64,000 nucleotides of DNA from RGIG3102 sp964369975 (lineage in GTDB: Bacteria > Bacillota > Clostridia > Oscillospirales > Ruminococcaceae), in NCBI GenBank assembly GCA_964369975.1, contig CAYJFZ010000001.1:124001-188000 (forward strand), in the 5' to 3' direction. The notes under the pieces were generated by a model. The model made no database searches. It was not told where the DNA came from and worked only from the letters and a program-made list of their open reading frames with translations. The position numbers and the translations under genes were made by a program. Below, one piece after another: positions 15,184-24,216 of this stretch. How positions within the stretch are numbered: the stretch's first letter is position 1; every line of letters begins with the position of its first letter.

Positions 15184-18111
15184 ATGAAGAAGATTTTATC
15201 AATTTTTACAGCGGGCTTTGTTTTGCTACTCGCTTTTTGCTCTATTAACATCCCCACTGTATCAGCAGACGACAGCATACCTTTAGACAATGTTGTTATG
15301 CTAAACACTAACGGGATAAAAGTATACACACAAGAAAGCCCTACTTTTAGCTTCTTTCGCATAGACGAGGGAACTTATGATCCTACATTTATGTTTGTAG
15401 ACCATAGTATTTTAGATGCTACTATTGAAAATCCAGAAGATAATTTAGCCGTTTTAGCTCATTCTATAACGCCTTTACTTTTTGATACTGTCAATGCACC
15501 TACGGCTACTAATGCAGTGTATACTGTTACAGGTAGCGATTTTATATCTAATCAATTAAATGAAGATTTTGATATGTTTAACACAGATGAGTATATGCTT
15601 TCTCTTTTAAGTGATGATATGGTTACTATAGAAAACTCTACTATTAATGGGGCTACTGGCAATATACAATTTAGTAACAATTGGTTTAGCGTAGGTAGCA
15701 CTAAAGCTTTACCAAGTACATTAAGAGATGCTCTTTATGCTGTAAGAACTTTAACAGCTGATGATAAATTACAAGATAACGAGGGTACTGAAATAGCACC
15801 AGTGTTAGATTATGCAGTTTTTTTACGCCCTGCTGGATTTATTAGTAAAAGTAGTATAGCTTTCACTTTACCATACACTCCTTATTTAAACTCTAAAACT
15901 GCTTCTAAAAACTTAACTGCAAACATAGCGATAACAAATGAAGAAAAAGAAGATGACTTAGTATTAGCTATTCTTGACTCAAGAGATACCGATAGCTTAA
16001 CTTTTAGCACAACTACTACAAGCCTTTCTGCTTATATAAGCGAAGAAGTAAGTATACCTGTGCTTCATTCAGATAACACAGAACAAATATGGGCTATGAT
16101 AGTTGATAGTAATGAAAATATTTTATACTACGGCACTTTAGCTGAAACTATAAGCGAAGTAAATGAAGTAAGTTTAGTTATCCCTAATACTTTAGCAAGT
16201 GGTGACTATACTCTTAAGCTATCTTCTTTAGCGAGTGTAAATGATTTATATTTAACATCTCCTATTACTGATATTCCTTTAGAAATAAAATCTATAAGCG
16301 CAACATTCGCAAGCGATAGCAGCGAGGATACTCAGCATGATTTTAGTGATTTATATACAGGTTATACTACAACTGTTTCTCAAAACCTTATTATAACTAA
16401 TAAGGCAAGTCACGAGGTAAGCCTTTCATTAAGTAGCAATATCCCAACGACTAATTTTATAGTTACTGGCCTTACTTCCCCTCTTGCTTCTTCACTAAGT
16501 CAAACTGTTACTATAACGCCAAAGGCAAATCTTCCTGCAGGTGATTATAGCGAAACCTTAACTTTTTCTACTGCAACTGATAGTTTTAGTGTAGAAGTTA
16601 GTGTAACAGTAGTACAAAGCACTTACTCAATCAATGTAGATACATCTACTTTAAGTTTTAGTGATACAGTAGAAGGTGCAGCTGTTCCGCCAGCCCAAAC
16701 AGTTACAGTTACAAATACAGGCAATCAGCCTATCACCTTAACTCAGCCGACTGCGACAAACTTTGATATAGGCACTTTATCCACTACTTCCTTAGCGCCT
16801 AACGCTACTGCTACATTTACAGTAACGCCTAAAGCTTCTTTATTAGCAAACACTTATTCTGAAAGTATTGTAATATCAACTAATCAAACAAATATAACAG
16901 CTACTACAACTGCCTCTTACAAAGTTTTACCTAAAACTTATACTATATCTTTAGATTCAAGCCAAGTGGATACCGGCAGTTTTGTTTTAGGCGATAGCTT
17001 ATCTGCCTCTAATACAAAAACTATAACAGTTACAAATACAGGCAATCAAACTATCACTTTAAATCAGCCGACTGCGACAAACTTTGATATAGGCGCTTTA
17101 TCCACTACTTCCTTAGCACCTAATGCTACTGCTACATTTACAATTTCGCCTAAAACTACTTTAACCATAGGCGATTATAGCGAAGATATAACAGTGAGCA
17201 CTACTAATTCTACTCAAAGCAGTGTAAAAGCAATAACAGAAGTTACTCCTATACTAACTACTAATACGACTTCTTTAAATTTTGGCAGTGCTGATGAGGG
17301 CTATACTACAAAGCCTACTACACAGTTTATCAATATCACTAATAATAGTAATAGCGATATAACCGATTTAAGGCTAAATGTCGGCTCTACAAGTGGATTT
17401 TTATATTCTGTAAGTATAGATGGCGCGACAGCTATAGTTCCTACAACAGGCACTAATTTAACACTCCCGTCAAAAAAGACATTGATATTATACATACAAC
17501 CGACAACGGGAATAAAAGCAGGCCACCATACCCAAAGTTACTCATTCACAAGAGTTAGCGACACTGCTTACTCATTAAATTTAACTGCTGTTTATGTAGT
17601 AAATTCTCTTGCTTCTTATGAAAACGAAGTTTGGGGAGGTGCAAGAAGTGAAATCACAGCCTTACAAAGTGGTACAAAGGCGTATACTTTTGAAACTTCT
17701 TTCACTTATATACCTCACTACATCTTCCAAGCAATTTATGGCAAAGATGTAACTTTAAAATTAACAAGAGATGGTGATACTTTTAACTTTAACGGCTTAG
17801 TTATGGAAAGAGAAGGCTTTAACCCTGATAGAAACTACACTTTTGCAGAGTTAAAAGAGGCAGGATATGTAAATAGAAGCTATGTTACACAGCCTTCTTC
17901 AACAACTGCACCTACACCTTCACCTACTCCTATTCAAACTCCGGATCCAACCGCCACTCCTACACCAGTGCCGACTGCCACACCTACACCAGAAGAAACT
18001 GGCACTGATGATGCAGATGATTCTTCTTCAATACCGGTACTTCCTCTTGCAGGAGCTACAGCTGTTGTCTTAGGAGGCTTGGGCTTTACTCTTTATAGAA
18101 AAAAGAAGTAA
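15184..18111 (+). CDS. Large cell-surface protein with anchor-D/Ig-like repeats and C-terminal wall anchor
   Basis: A 975-residue exported protein. A signal peptide covers residues 1-28 (MKKILSIFTAGFVLLLAF, cut near VSA-DD). Residues 30-370 are unassigned. From about 380 to 790 come roughly four beta-sandwich units of about 95-105 residues, each with the pattern VTNTGNQxITLxxP and TFTxxPKxxLxxGxYSExI, like the ASPM-SPD-2-Hydin or choice-of-anchor D repeats. A Thr/Pro wall-spanning segment (about 903-940) leads to LPLAG, a hydrophobic helix and RKKK, a sortase-type signal with Ala instead of Thr. The likely role is adhesion or surface structure. AGGAGG sits 5 bp before the ATG. It is monocistronic. 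Confidence 0.85.
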   Translation: MKKILSIFTAGFVLLLAFCSINIPTVSADDSIPLDNVVMLNTNGIKVYTQESPTFSFFRIDEGTYDPTFMFVDHSILDATIENPEDNLAVLAHSITPLLFDTVNAPTATNAVYTVTGSDFISNQLNEDFDMFNTDEYMLSLLSDDMVTIENSTINGATGNIQFSNNWFSVGSTKALPSTLRDALYAVRTLTADDKLQDNEGTEIAPVLDYAVFLRPAGFISKSSIAFTLPYTPYLNSKTASKNLTANIAITNEEKEDDLVLAILDSRDTDSLTFSTTTTSLSAYISEEVSIPVLHSDNTEQIWAMIVDSNENILYYGTLAETISEVNEVSLVIPNTLASGDYTLKLSSLASVNDLYLTSPITDIPLEIKSISATFASDSSEDTQHDFSDLYTGYTTTVSQNLIITNKASHEVSLSLSSNIPTTNFIVTGLTSPLASSLSQTVTITPKANLPAGDYSETLTFSTATDSFSVEVSVTVVQSTYSINVDTSTLSFSDTVEGAAVPPAQTVTVTNTGNQPITLTQPTATNFDIGTLSTTSLAPNATATFTVTPKASLLANTYSESIVISTNQTNITATTTASYKVLPKTYTISLDSSQVDTGSFVLGDSLSASNTKTITVTNTGNQTITLNQPTATNFDIGALSTTSLAPNATATFTISPKTTLTIGDYSEDITVSTTNSTQSSVKAITEVTPILTTNTTSLNFGSADEGYTTKPTTQFINITNNSNSDITDLRLNVGSTSGFLYSVSIDGATAIVPTTGTNLTLPSKKTLILYIQPTTGIKAGHHTQSYSFTRVSDTAYSLNLTAVYVVNSLASYENEVWGGARSEITALQSGTKAYTFETSFTYIPHYIFQAIYGKDVTLKLTRDGDTFNFNGLVMEREGFNPDRNYTFAELKEAGYVNRSYVTQPSSTTAPTPSPTPIQTPDPTATPTPVPTATPTPEETGTDDADDSSSIPVLPLAGATAVVLGGLGFTLYRKKK
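16705..16821 (+). repeat. 117-bp DNA repeat, copy 1, inside the surface-protein gene
   Basis: Matches 17026-17142 base for base over the same length with about seven differences. It encodes the core of one Ig-like unit. Confidence 0.85.
17026..17142 (+). repeat. 117-bp DNA repeat, copy 2, inside the surface-protein gene
   Basis: Partner of 16705-16821; the offset of 321 bp is 107 codons, the length of one repeat unit. Confidence 0.85.
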
Positions 18112-18140
18112 GATAAATTTTTAGTATTAAACCTAATATA

Positions 18141-18174
18141 AAAAATGGCACTACGAATAAGTAGTGCCATTTTT
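18141..18174 (+). terminator. Terminator of the surface-protein gene
   Basis: A perfect 14-bp stem (18141-18154 with 18161-18174) with a T-rich tail. Confidence 0.9.
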
Positions 18175-18244
18175 ATTTTGAAAGTTTTTTTATAAGAAAT
18201 AAATTATTAATATACTTAGCTACAAGTATTATTTTTCTGCCTAC

Positions 18245-18282
18245 TTGACATCGTAAGCCTTGCTTGATATTCTTTTATCAAG
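18245..18282 (+). promoter_or_regulatory. Promoter of the EFR1 gene with overlapping inverted repeat
   Basis: A perfect TTGACA (18245-18250), 17 bp, then TATTCT (18268-18273). CTTGATA (18263-18269) and TATCAAG (18276-18282) form a perfect 7-bp inverted repeat that spans the -10, so a repressor site is plausible. Confidence 0.65.
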
Positions 18283-18304
18283 GATTATAAATATGGAGGA
18301 TGAT

Positions 18305-19075
18305 ATGAAAATAAAAAATACATACAGCTTTTACTTTAGCCCAACAGGCTCAACTGAAAAAGTAGTAAAAGGAATAAGTGAACATTTAGAAAATGTAGTA
18401 CATACTGACATTACGCTAAAAGGTGTAACTCAAGAATTTAACAGCGATGATTTAGTAATAATAGCAGGGCCGATTTTTGCAAACAGGCTTATAAACACTA
18501 ATGTAGACAGATTAAAAAGCTTAAAAGGAAATAACACTCCTGTTATAGCTTTAGTTAGTTATGGTCAAGTTGGTGTGGGTGATGCCTTATTAGAATTAAG
18601 CGATGTATTAACTGCTCAAGGCTTTATAGTAATAGCAGCTGCAAGCGTTATCACTCGCCACTCTTTAGCTACAAACTTAGCCTCGCAAAGACCTACTTTA
18701 GAAGACTTAAATGAGGGTAAGGATTTTGTAAATAAAGTAATAGAAAAATTATCAAAAGTAGATGACATCGCTTCTTTAGAAAAAGTAGCTGTGCCCGGTA
18801 ATAGCCCTTATGCAAAATACACTAATTTCCCTATCGCCCCTTACGGTGATAGTAGCTGTGATAACTGCTTAATTTGCACAAAGCAATGCCCTACAAATGC
18901 AATAAGTGAAAGTAGTCCTAAAAAAACAGATAAGGCAAAATGTATCACTTGTATGCGCTGTATCTCTTATTGTCCACAAAAGGCAAGAAAAATAAACCCT
19001 GTGTTTAATTCAATTTTAAGATTTGCCCTACCAAAGGCAGCTGATAAAAATGCCTCTTACCAATACTATATATAA
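18305..19075 (+). CDS. EFR1-type flavodoxin-ferredoxin fusion protein
   Basis: A 256-residue cytoplasmic electron-transfer protein of the EFR1 kind. The N-terminal flavodoxin-like domain has the FMN phosphate loop SPTGSTEKV (near residue 10) and a second loop region around SYGQVGVGDA. A C-terminal domain carries two [4Fe-4S] motifs, CDNCLICTKQCPTNAI and CITCMRCISYCPQKAR. The partner enzyme is unknown. I place the start at 18305 because GGAGG (18295-18299) lies 5 bp ahead of it; the in-frame ATG at 18293 overlaps that site and an ATG-like start at 18260 would lie between the promoter elements. Confidence 0.88.
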   Translation: MKIKNTYSFYFSPTGSTEKVVKGISEHLENVVHTDITLKGVTQEFNSDDLVIIAGPIFANRLINTNVDRLKSLKGNNTPVIALVSYGQVGVGDALLELSDVLTAQGFIVIAAASVITRHSLATNLASQRPTLEDLNEGKDFVNKVIEKLSKVDDIASLEKVAVPGNSPYAKYTNFPIAPYGDSSCDNCLICTKQCPTNAISESSPKKTDKAKCITCMRCISYCPQKARKINPVFNSILRFALPKAADKNASYQYYI

Positions 19076-19088
19076 ATATTAAAATAAA

Positions 19089-19117
19089 AACAATGTGAAG
19101 TTTCACATTGTTTTTTT
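19089..19117 (+). terminator. Terminator of the EFR1 gene
   Basis: AACAATGTGAA pairs with TTCACATTGTT and is followed by seven T residues. Confidence 0.85.
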
Positions 19118-19185
19118 GTTTTTATAGTAGTAATTAAGCTATACATAATTATAATTATCAAAAACTATTTTAAAATTATTTATAA

Positions 19186-19216
19186 AAAAATACGCTGGCA
19201 AAGCTAGCGTATTTTT
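19186..19216 (-). terminator. Terminator of lepA
   Basis: AAAAATACGCTGGC pairs with GCTAGCGTATTTTT (one G-U pair); the T tract is on the minus strand. Confidence 0.8.
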
Positions 19217-19246
19217 ATTTATTAGTATAAGCTTTTATATAAATTA

Positions 19247-21046
19247 TTAGTCTAATTTTAACACCGCTGTAAATGCTTCACTCGGAACTTCTACACTACC
19301 TAACTGGCGCATTTTCTTCTTACCTTCTTTTTGCTTTTCAAGTAGTTTTTTCTTACGAGTAATGTCGCCGCCATAACATTTTGCCAAAACATCTTTTCTC
19401 ATCGCTCTAACTGTTTCTCTTGCGATAACTTTTGCGCCTATGGCTGCTTGTATAGGTATTTCAAACAGCTGTCTTGGGATGTTTTCTTTTAATTTTTCAG
19501 CTATTTTTCTGCCTCTTTCATAGGCTTTATCAGCATGGACTATCAAAGATAAGGCATCGACATTTTCGCCGTTTAAAAGGATATCAAGTCTTACAAGTTT
19601 TGATGGTGCAAACTCTTTAAATTCATACTCATAACTTGCATAACCCTTGCTTCTACTTTTTATCGCATCAAAAAAGTCATACACTATCTCACCCAGCGGT
19701 AGCTCATAATGCAAGTCAACCCTTGTTTGGTCAAGGTAGGTCATATCTTTAAAGATACCCCTCCTATCTTGGCACAAATCCATAATTTGGCCAACATAAT
19801 CCTTTGGCGTATAAATATGAGCGTTCACCATAGGCTCTTCGCTTTTTAGAATTTTTGCTGGGTCTGGGTAGTTTGTAGGGTTATCTATAAACATCTCAGT
19901 TGAGTCTGTTAAAGTGATTTTATATTCAACACTCGGCGCAGTAGTAACTAAGTCTAAGTCGAATTCTCGCTCTAATCTTTCGTTGATAATTTCAAGATGT
20001 AATAAACCTAAAAAGCCACAACGAAAACCAAAACCTAAGGCAACACTTGTTTCAGGCTCAAAAATTAGTGAGGCATCATTTAATTGTAATTTTTCAAGCG
20101 CCTCTCTTAAATCTGTATACTTTGCACCGTCTGCTGGGTAGATACCACAGTAAACCATAGGTGTGATTTTTTTATATCCCGGCAGGGCTTCTTTCGCTGG
20201 ATTTTCTGCTAAAGTTACAGTATCGCCCACCCTTGTATCTTGAACACTTTTGATTGAAGCTGTAATATAGCCTACTTCGCCTGCTTTTAAATACTCCGTT
20301 GCAACAGTTGAAGATGGCGACATCTTACCAACTTCCACAACATCAAATTCTGCTTGTGTTTGCATCATTTTTATTTTATCGCCCGGCTTAATGCTACCTT
20401 CTTTTATTCTTACATAAACAATAACGCCTTTGTATGAATCGTAGTAGCTATCAAAGATAAGAGCTTGTAAAGGTGCATTTTCATCACCCTTAGGAGCTGG
20501 AATATCTGTTATTAATCTTGCTAATACTTCTTCTATACCTATGCCCATCTTCGCTGAAATCCTCGGCGCATCAAGGCAAGGGATACCTATAATATCCTCA
20601 ACTTCATTAGCTATTCTTTCAGGCTCTGCTCCTGGTAAGTCTATTTTATTTAAAACTGTTAGTAATTCTAAATCATGCTCTACTGCCATATAAGTGTTTG
20701 CTAAAGTTTGCGCTTGTATGCCTTGAGAAGCATCTACTACTAATATAGCTCCCTCACAGGCTGCTAAACTCCTACTAACTTCATAGCCAAAGTCGACATG
20801 TCCTGGTGTATCTATTAAATTGAATTCGTATTTTTCACCATTTGGCGCATCATAATTTAAGGTAACCGCCCTTGCTTTTATCGTGATACCTCTTTCTTTT
20901 TCGATATCCATATTATCAAGCAATTGGTTTTCCATTAATCTTTTTTCAACAGTGCCTGTTTTTTCAAGCAGTCTATCTGCTAAAGTAGATTTTCCGTGGT
21001 CGATATGCGCAATGATGCAAAAATTTCTAATATTTTCTTGTTTCAC
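19247..21046 (-). CDS. lepA: Elongation factor 4 (LepA), ribosome-associated GTPase
   Basis: Translational GTPase that acts on the ribosome, first described as causing back-translocation and also linked to 30S assembly. The G1 motif is AHIDHGKST (residues 13-21), G3 is DTPGHVDF (about 78-85) and G4 is NKID (about 132-135). EF-G-like domains II, III and V follow, and the LepA-specific C-terminal domain ends with the basic segment CYGGDITRKKKLLEKQKEGKKKM. At 599 residues it is the standard length. It is divergent from the CoA-disulfide reductase gene. Confidence 0.97.
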   Translation of the reverse strand: MKQENIRNFCIIAHIDHGKSTLADRLLEKTGTVEKRLMENQLLDNMDIEKERGITIKARAVTLNYDAPNGEKYEFNLIDTPGHVDFGYEVSRSLAACEGAILVVDASQGIQAQTLANTYMAVEHDLELLTVLNKIDLPGAEPERIANEVEDIIGIPCLDAPRISAKMGIGIEEVLARLITDIPAPKGDENAPLQALIFDSYYDSYKGVIVYVRIKEGSIKPGDKIKMMQTQAEFDVVEVGKMSPSSTVATEYLKAGEVGYITASIKSVQDTRVGDTVTLAENPAKEALPGYKKITPMVYCGIYPADGAKYTDLREALEKLQLNDASLIFEPETSVALGFGFRCGFLGLLHLEIINERLEREFDLDLVTTAPSVEYKITLTDSTEMFIDNPTNYPDPAKILKSEEPMVNAHIYTPKDYVGQIMDLCQDRRGIFKDMTYLDQTRVDLHYELPLGEIVYDFFDAIKSRSKGYASYEYEFKEFAPSKLVRLDILLNGENVDALSLIVHADKAYERGRKIAEKLKENIPRQLFEIPIQAAIGAKVIARETVRAMRKDVLAKCYGGDITRKKKLLEKQKEGKKKMRQLGSVEVPSEAFTAVLKLD

Positions 21047-21184
21047 TTTATTCCTCCAAGGCTAAATTATTCCTTTGTATTTAGCTTTACTATATATTCT
21101 ACCATAACTTTGACTAAAATAAAATAGCTTTTATTGTTGTAATTAACAAAAATTTTAAAAAAATGAAATTTCATAGATTTAGCT

Positions 21185-21213
21185 TTGAAAAATATGTTAT
21201 TATATAGTTATAT
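21185..21213 (+). promoter_or_regulatory. Probable promoter of the CoA-disulfide reductase gene
   Basis: TTGAAA (21185-21190), 17 bp, TTATAT (21208-21213); 24 bp before the start codon. Confidence 0.5.
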
Positions 21214-21236
21214 TTTATTTACAAAGGAGTTCAAAT

Positions 21237-22934
21237 ATGAAAACTATTGTTATTGTTGGTGGTGTTGCCGGTGGTGCTGGCAGTGCTGCAAGACTTCGCC
21301 GTTTAAGCGAAGATGCTAAAATTATTATGCTTGAAAGAGATGAGTATATTTCTTTTGCAAACTGTGGCCTTCCTTATTATTTAAGTGGGGTTATCAGTGA
21401 TAAGGAAAAACTATTAGTGCAGACAGTTGAAGGTTTTTCAAAAAGATTCAATGTCGATGTAAGAGTGTTTAGCGAGGTTATTGGTGTTGATGCAGATAAA
21501 AAGACTGTAACTGTAAAAAATCATAAAGAAGGAAATGAGTATCAATTAGCCTATGATGACTTAGTTTTATCTCCTGGCGCTGGTGCTATCACTCCTCCTA
21601 TATCAATAAGCGAGGATATGCCTGTATTTACTTTAAGAAACATCCCTGATACTTATAAAATAAAAGACTTTTTGGATGATAATAAGCCTAAAACAGCCTG
21701 TGTTATCGGCGGTGGCTTTATCGGCGTTGAAGTAGCTGAAAACTTAGCTTTAGCAGGAGTAGATGTTACTATCGTAGAAGCAGCTGAGCATATAATGCCT
21801 AATATAGACAGAGATATGAGCCATGCTTTACACAATCACATAAGATTAAACGGTGTAACTTTAGCTGTTAATCAACTAGCCAGTGAAATTGTAAAAAACG
21901 GCGTTGTTTTAAAAAGCGGTGGCTTTGTTCCTTGTGATATGGTTGTTATGTCTGTGGGTGTTCGCCCTGCAACTGACTTTTTAAAAGACAGCGGCGTAAA
22001 CCTTGGCAAAAGAGGCGAAATTTTAGTTGATGATTATATGCAAACTTCAAAAGAAAATATCTGGGCTGTTGGCGATGCTATCAGCGTAAAACATTTCGTT
22101 TCAAAGCAAGACAGCATTATTCCTTTAGCTGGCCCTGCTAATAAGCAAGCAAGGATTGTAGCTGATAATATTATGGGCATAAAAACAGCTTATAAAGGCA
22201 CACAAGGCTCAAGCATTGCAAAAGTATTTAAAATGACAGTGGCTTCAACAGGACTTACTGAAAAAGACTGTATCGCTTTAAACTTAGATTTTCATAAATC
22301 GTTTAACGCTTCAAACCACCACGCTGGCTACTACCCAAACCCTCAAATGATGATGGTAAAAACACTGTTTGCAAAAAAAGATGGCAAGGTATTAGGCGCT
22401 CAAATAGTAGGTTATGAAGGCGTTGATAAAAGAATTGATGTTTTCAGTGTAGCTATTCGTGCAGGTATGACAGTTTACGATTTACACGAATTAGAGCTTG
22501 CCTATGCTCCTCCATTTTCAAGCGCAAAAGACCCTGTGAATATGGCTGGCTATGTAGGGGAAAACATTATGCAGGGCACTGCAAGAGTATCAACTTTTAA
22601 AGAAGTTGCACAAATGGGCGATGAAGTTATAAAACTTGATGTAAGAACTACTGCAGAATGCGAAAAAGGAATGGTGGAAGGCTTTATAAATATTCCTTTA
22701 GACTCTTTAAGAGAAAAGGTATCATCTTTAGATAATAAAAAACCTGTTTATATTATGTGTCAAAGTGGGCTTCGTGCTTACTTAGCAAATAGGATATTAG
22801 AAAAAGAAGGCTTTGTTTGCTATAATGTGTTCGGCTCTTGGATGTGGTACTCATTATATGAGGCTGATATTAAAGCTACTATTAAAGAAGAAGAAATCAC
22901 TTCAAACTGTGCAAGACCTGAGTTTAATTCTTAA
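21237..22934 (+). CDS. CoA-disulfide reductase with C-terminal rhodanese domain
   Basis: FAD- and NAD(P)H-dependent oxidoreductase that reduces CoA disulfide or CoA persulfide. The N-terminal dinucleotide motif is VGGVAGGAGSAARLRRL (residues 7-23). The single active-site cysteine is Cys43 in SFANCGLPYYLSG, the hallmark of the CoADR family. A second nucleotide motif is VIGGGFIGVEVAENL (about 158-172), and AVGDAI binds the FAD. The pyridine-nucleotide disulfide dimerisation domain follows, then a rhodanese domain with active-site Cys508 in CQSGLRAY. At 565 residues it matches the CoADR-RHD type, tied to persulfide and oxygen defence. AAAGGAG lies 8 bp before the ATG. Confidence 0.93.
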   Translation: MKTIVIVGGVAGGAGSAARLRRLSEDAKIIMLERDEYISFANCGLPYYLSGVISDKEKLLVQTVEGFSKRFNVDVRVFSEVIGVDADKKTVTVKNHKEGNEYQLAYDDLVLSPGAGAITPPISISEDMPVFTLRNIPDTYKIKDFLDDNKPKTACVIGGGFIGVEVAENLALAGVDVTIVEAAEHIMPNIDRDMSHALHNHIRLNGVTLAVNQLASEIVKNGVVLKSGGFVPCDMVVMSVGVRPATDFLKDSGVNLGKRGEILVDDYMQTSKENIWAVGDAISVKHFVSKQDSIIPLAGPANKQARIVADNIMGIKTAYKGTQGSSIAKVFKMTVASTGLTEKDCIALNLDFHKSFNASNHHAGYYPNPQMMMVKTLFAKKDGKVLGAQIVGYEGVDKRIDVFSVAIRAGMTVYDLHELELAYAPPFSSAKDPVNMAGYVGENIMQGTARVSTFKEVAQMGDEVIKLDVRTTAECEKGMVEGFINIPLDSLREKVSSLDNKKPVYIMCQSGLRAYLANRILEKEGFVCYNVFGSWMWYSLYEADIKATIKEEEITSNCARPEFNS

Positions 22935-22943
22935 TTAAAATAA

Positions 22944-22974
22944 AAACACCGATTATAAAAATCGGTGTTTCTTT
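22944..22974 (+). terminator. Terminator of the CoA-disulfide reductase gene
   Basis: AAACACCGAT (22944-22953) pairs with ATCGGTGTTT (22961-22970). Confidence 0.85.
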
Positions 22975-23027
22975 TATAATAAATAGTTTGTACATAAAAA
23001 ACTTTATAATAGTTTACATTCTCTAAT

Positions 23028-23056
23028 TTGCATATTTTGTAAATATATGTTATTAT
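23028..23056 (+). promoter_or_regulatory. Promoter of the repeat-bearing lipoprotein gene
   Basis: TTGCAT (23028-23033), 17 bp, TATTAT (23051-23056) with an extended TG at -15/-14. Confidence 0.6.
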
Positions 23057-23094
23057 ATTTACATATATTAATTTTATTTAAAAGGAGAATAACT

Positions 23095-24087
23095 ATGAAA
23101 AAACAAAAGCAATTTTTATCAATTTTTCTTATCTTACTAATGAGTGTATCGATAGTGGGTTGTGATAATGCGCAAACCTCCGCTTTCTTTACAGTTTCTG
23201 ATTCAGACAGGGTAGTAAATTTAGAAATAAGCGATATAAAAGAAATTGTAGCAACCTATGACAAGGCAGAATCTCTCTCAGTTGCCGAAGTCACAAGTAT
23301 AGAATATACTTTAAGTGATAACGACATAGTTTCAGTAGGTAATATAGAGTCCGGTGAACATACTGCATCATTAGATGTAACAGCACTAAAAGTAGGCGAA
23401 GTAACCTTAACGCTCACCGTTACAACTACTGGAACATCCTCAGGTAACAACAATCTTGTTTCAGACACTATATATGATTCAAAAAACCATACCTTTGAAT
23501 CTACTGCTATTTTTGAATATCTGTTCATAGTTGAAGAACAAAGCGAGCTTGAAGCCTCACCTGAAGTGTCAGTTTCTCCTGAAGCCTCACCTGAAGTGTC
23601 AGTTTCTCCTGAAGCTTCACCTGAAGTGTCAGCTTCGCCTGAAGTTGATCGTGGAACTTATTTAAAAGTTGCTTTTCCTGAAGTAGTACTACCACATCCT
23701 TTATATGTTAATACTAACCAAGTCTTTGCTTGGTCAATAGTAAATCCTCTTAGAATGAATGCCTACTCTTTAGAATCAGTGGAAGTGATAACAGAGAAAA
23801 CTTTCCTTCACACACAAGTAACTCATTACGAAGGTAGTGATGGCTGGTATCATTTGGCTGTCTCAGCTGGAAATATCCCTACTGGGGATGTCGTAGTCGT
23901 AAAATTTAAGTACCCTTACCCCTCTTGGCAAGGAAAATTACCTGATAATACAAGCGCTTTTAGAAGCGTTTATGCTGATGGTGAGTACTTAGTATACACA
24001 GTAGACTTAAATACTAAATATCCTCCATCACCTTATACGCCTGGTGTAGAGGATGATATTATGCCTGAGGATGATATTTTGCCTTAA
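23095..24087 (+). CDS. Lipoprotein of unknown function with Ser-Pro-Glu repeat linker
   Basis: A 330-residue exported lipoprotein. The signal peptide ends in a lipobox, SVSIVGC, with the lipidated Cys at residue 22, followed by DNAQTS. Residues 25-150 form one probable beta domain. A linker made of three copies of EASPEVSVSP (residues 153-182) joins it to a second domain of about 130 residues, rich in aromatic residues (WSIVNPL, GWYHLAVSAGN, KYPYPSWQGKL). The tail carries EDDI twice. I chose 23095 as the start: AAAAGGAG lies just ahead of it and the signal peptide then begins normally; the 16 codons upstream overlap the promoter. No family recognised. Confidence 0.8.
   Translation: MKKQKQFLSIFLILLMSVSIVGCDNAQTSAFFTVSDSDRVVNLEISDIKEIVATYDKAESLSVAEVTSIEYTLSDNDIVSVGNIESGEHTASLDVTALKVGEVTLTLTVTTTGTSSGNNNLVSDTIYDSKNHTFESTAIFEYLFIVEEQSELEASPEVSVSPEASPEVSVSPEASPEVSASPEVDRGTYLKVAFPEVVLPHPLYVNTNQVFAWSIVNPLRMNAYSLESVEVITEKTFLHTQVTHYEGSDGWYHLAVSAGNIPTGDVVVVKFKYPYPSWQGKLPDNTSAFRSVYADGEYLVYTVDLNTKYPPSPYTPGVEDDIMPEDDILP
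23551..23640 (+). repeat. Three tandem 30-bp repeats coding EASPEVSVSP
   Basis: Copies 23551-23580 and 23581-23610 are identical. The third (23611-23640) has a few changes (GCTTCA, and GCTTCG near its end). Confidence 0.95.
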
Positions 24088-24111
24088 GATATAAAATAAT
24101 CTATAATTATT

Positions 24112-24144
24112 AAAACCCCCTTACACTTTGTGTAAGGGGGTTTT
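24112..24144 (+). terminator. Strong terminator after the lipoprotein gene
   Basis: A perfect 15-bp stem (24112-24126 with 24130-24144) with five G-C pairs in a row. Confidence 0.9.
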
Positions 24145-24216
24145 ATGTTGTAATTAGAGTATAAAAACTTTTAAGTTTATTAGTATAAATATTTTTAACT
24201 TATTATAAATTAAGAA

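Noticed and set aside
23551..23640. Tandem 30-bp repeats as a possible CRISPR array
   Set aside because: The units abut without spacers, stay in frame and code a Ser-Pro-Glu linker.
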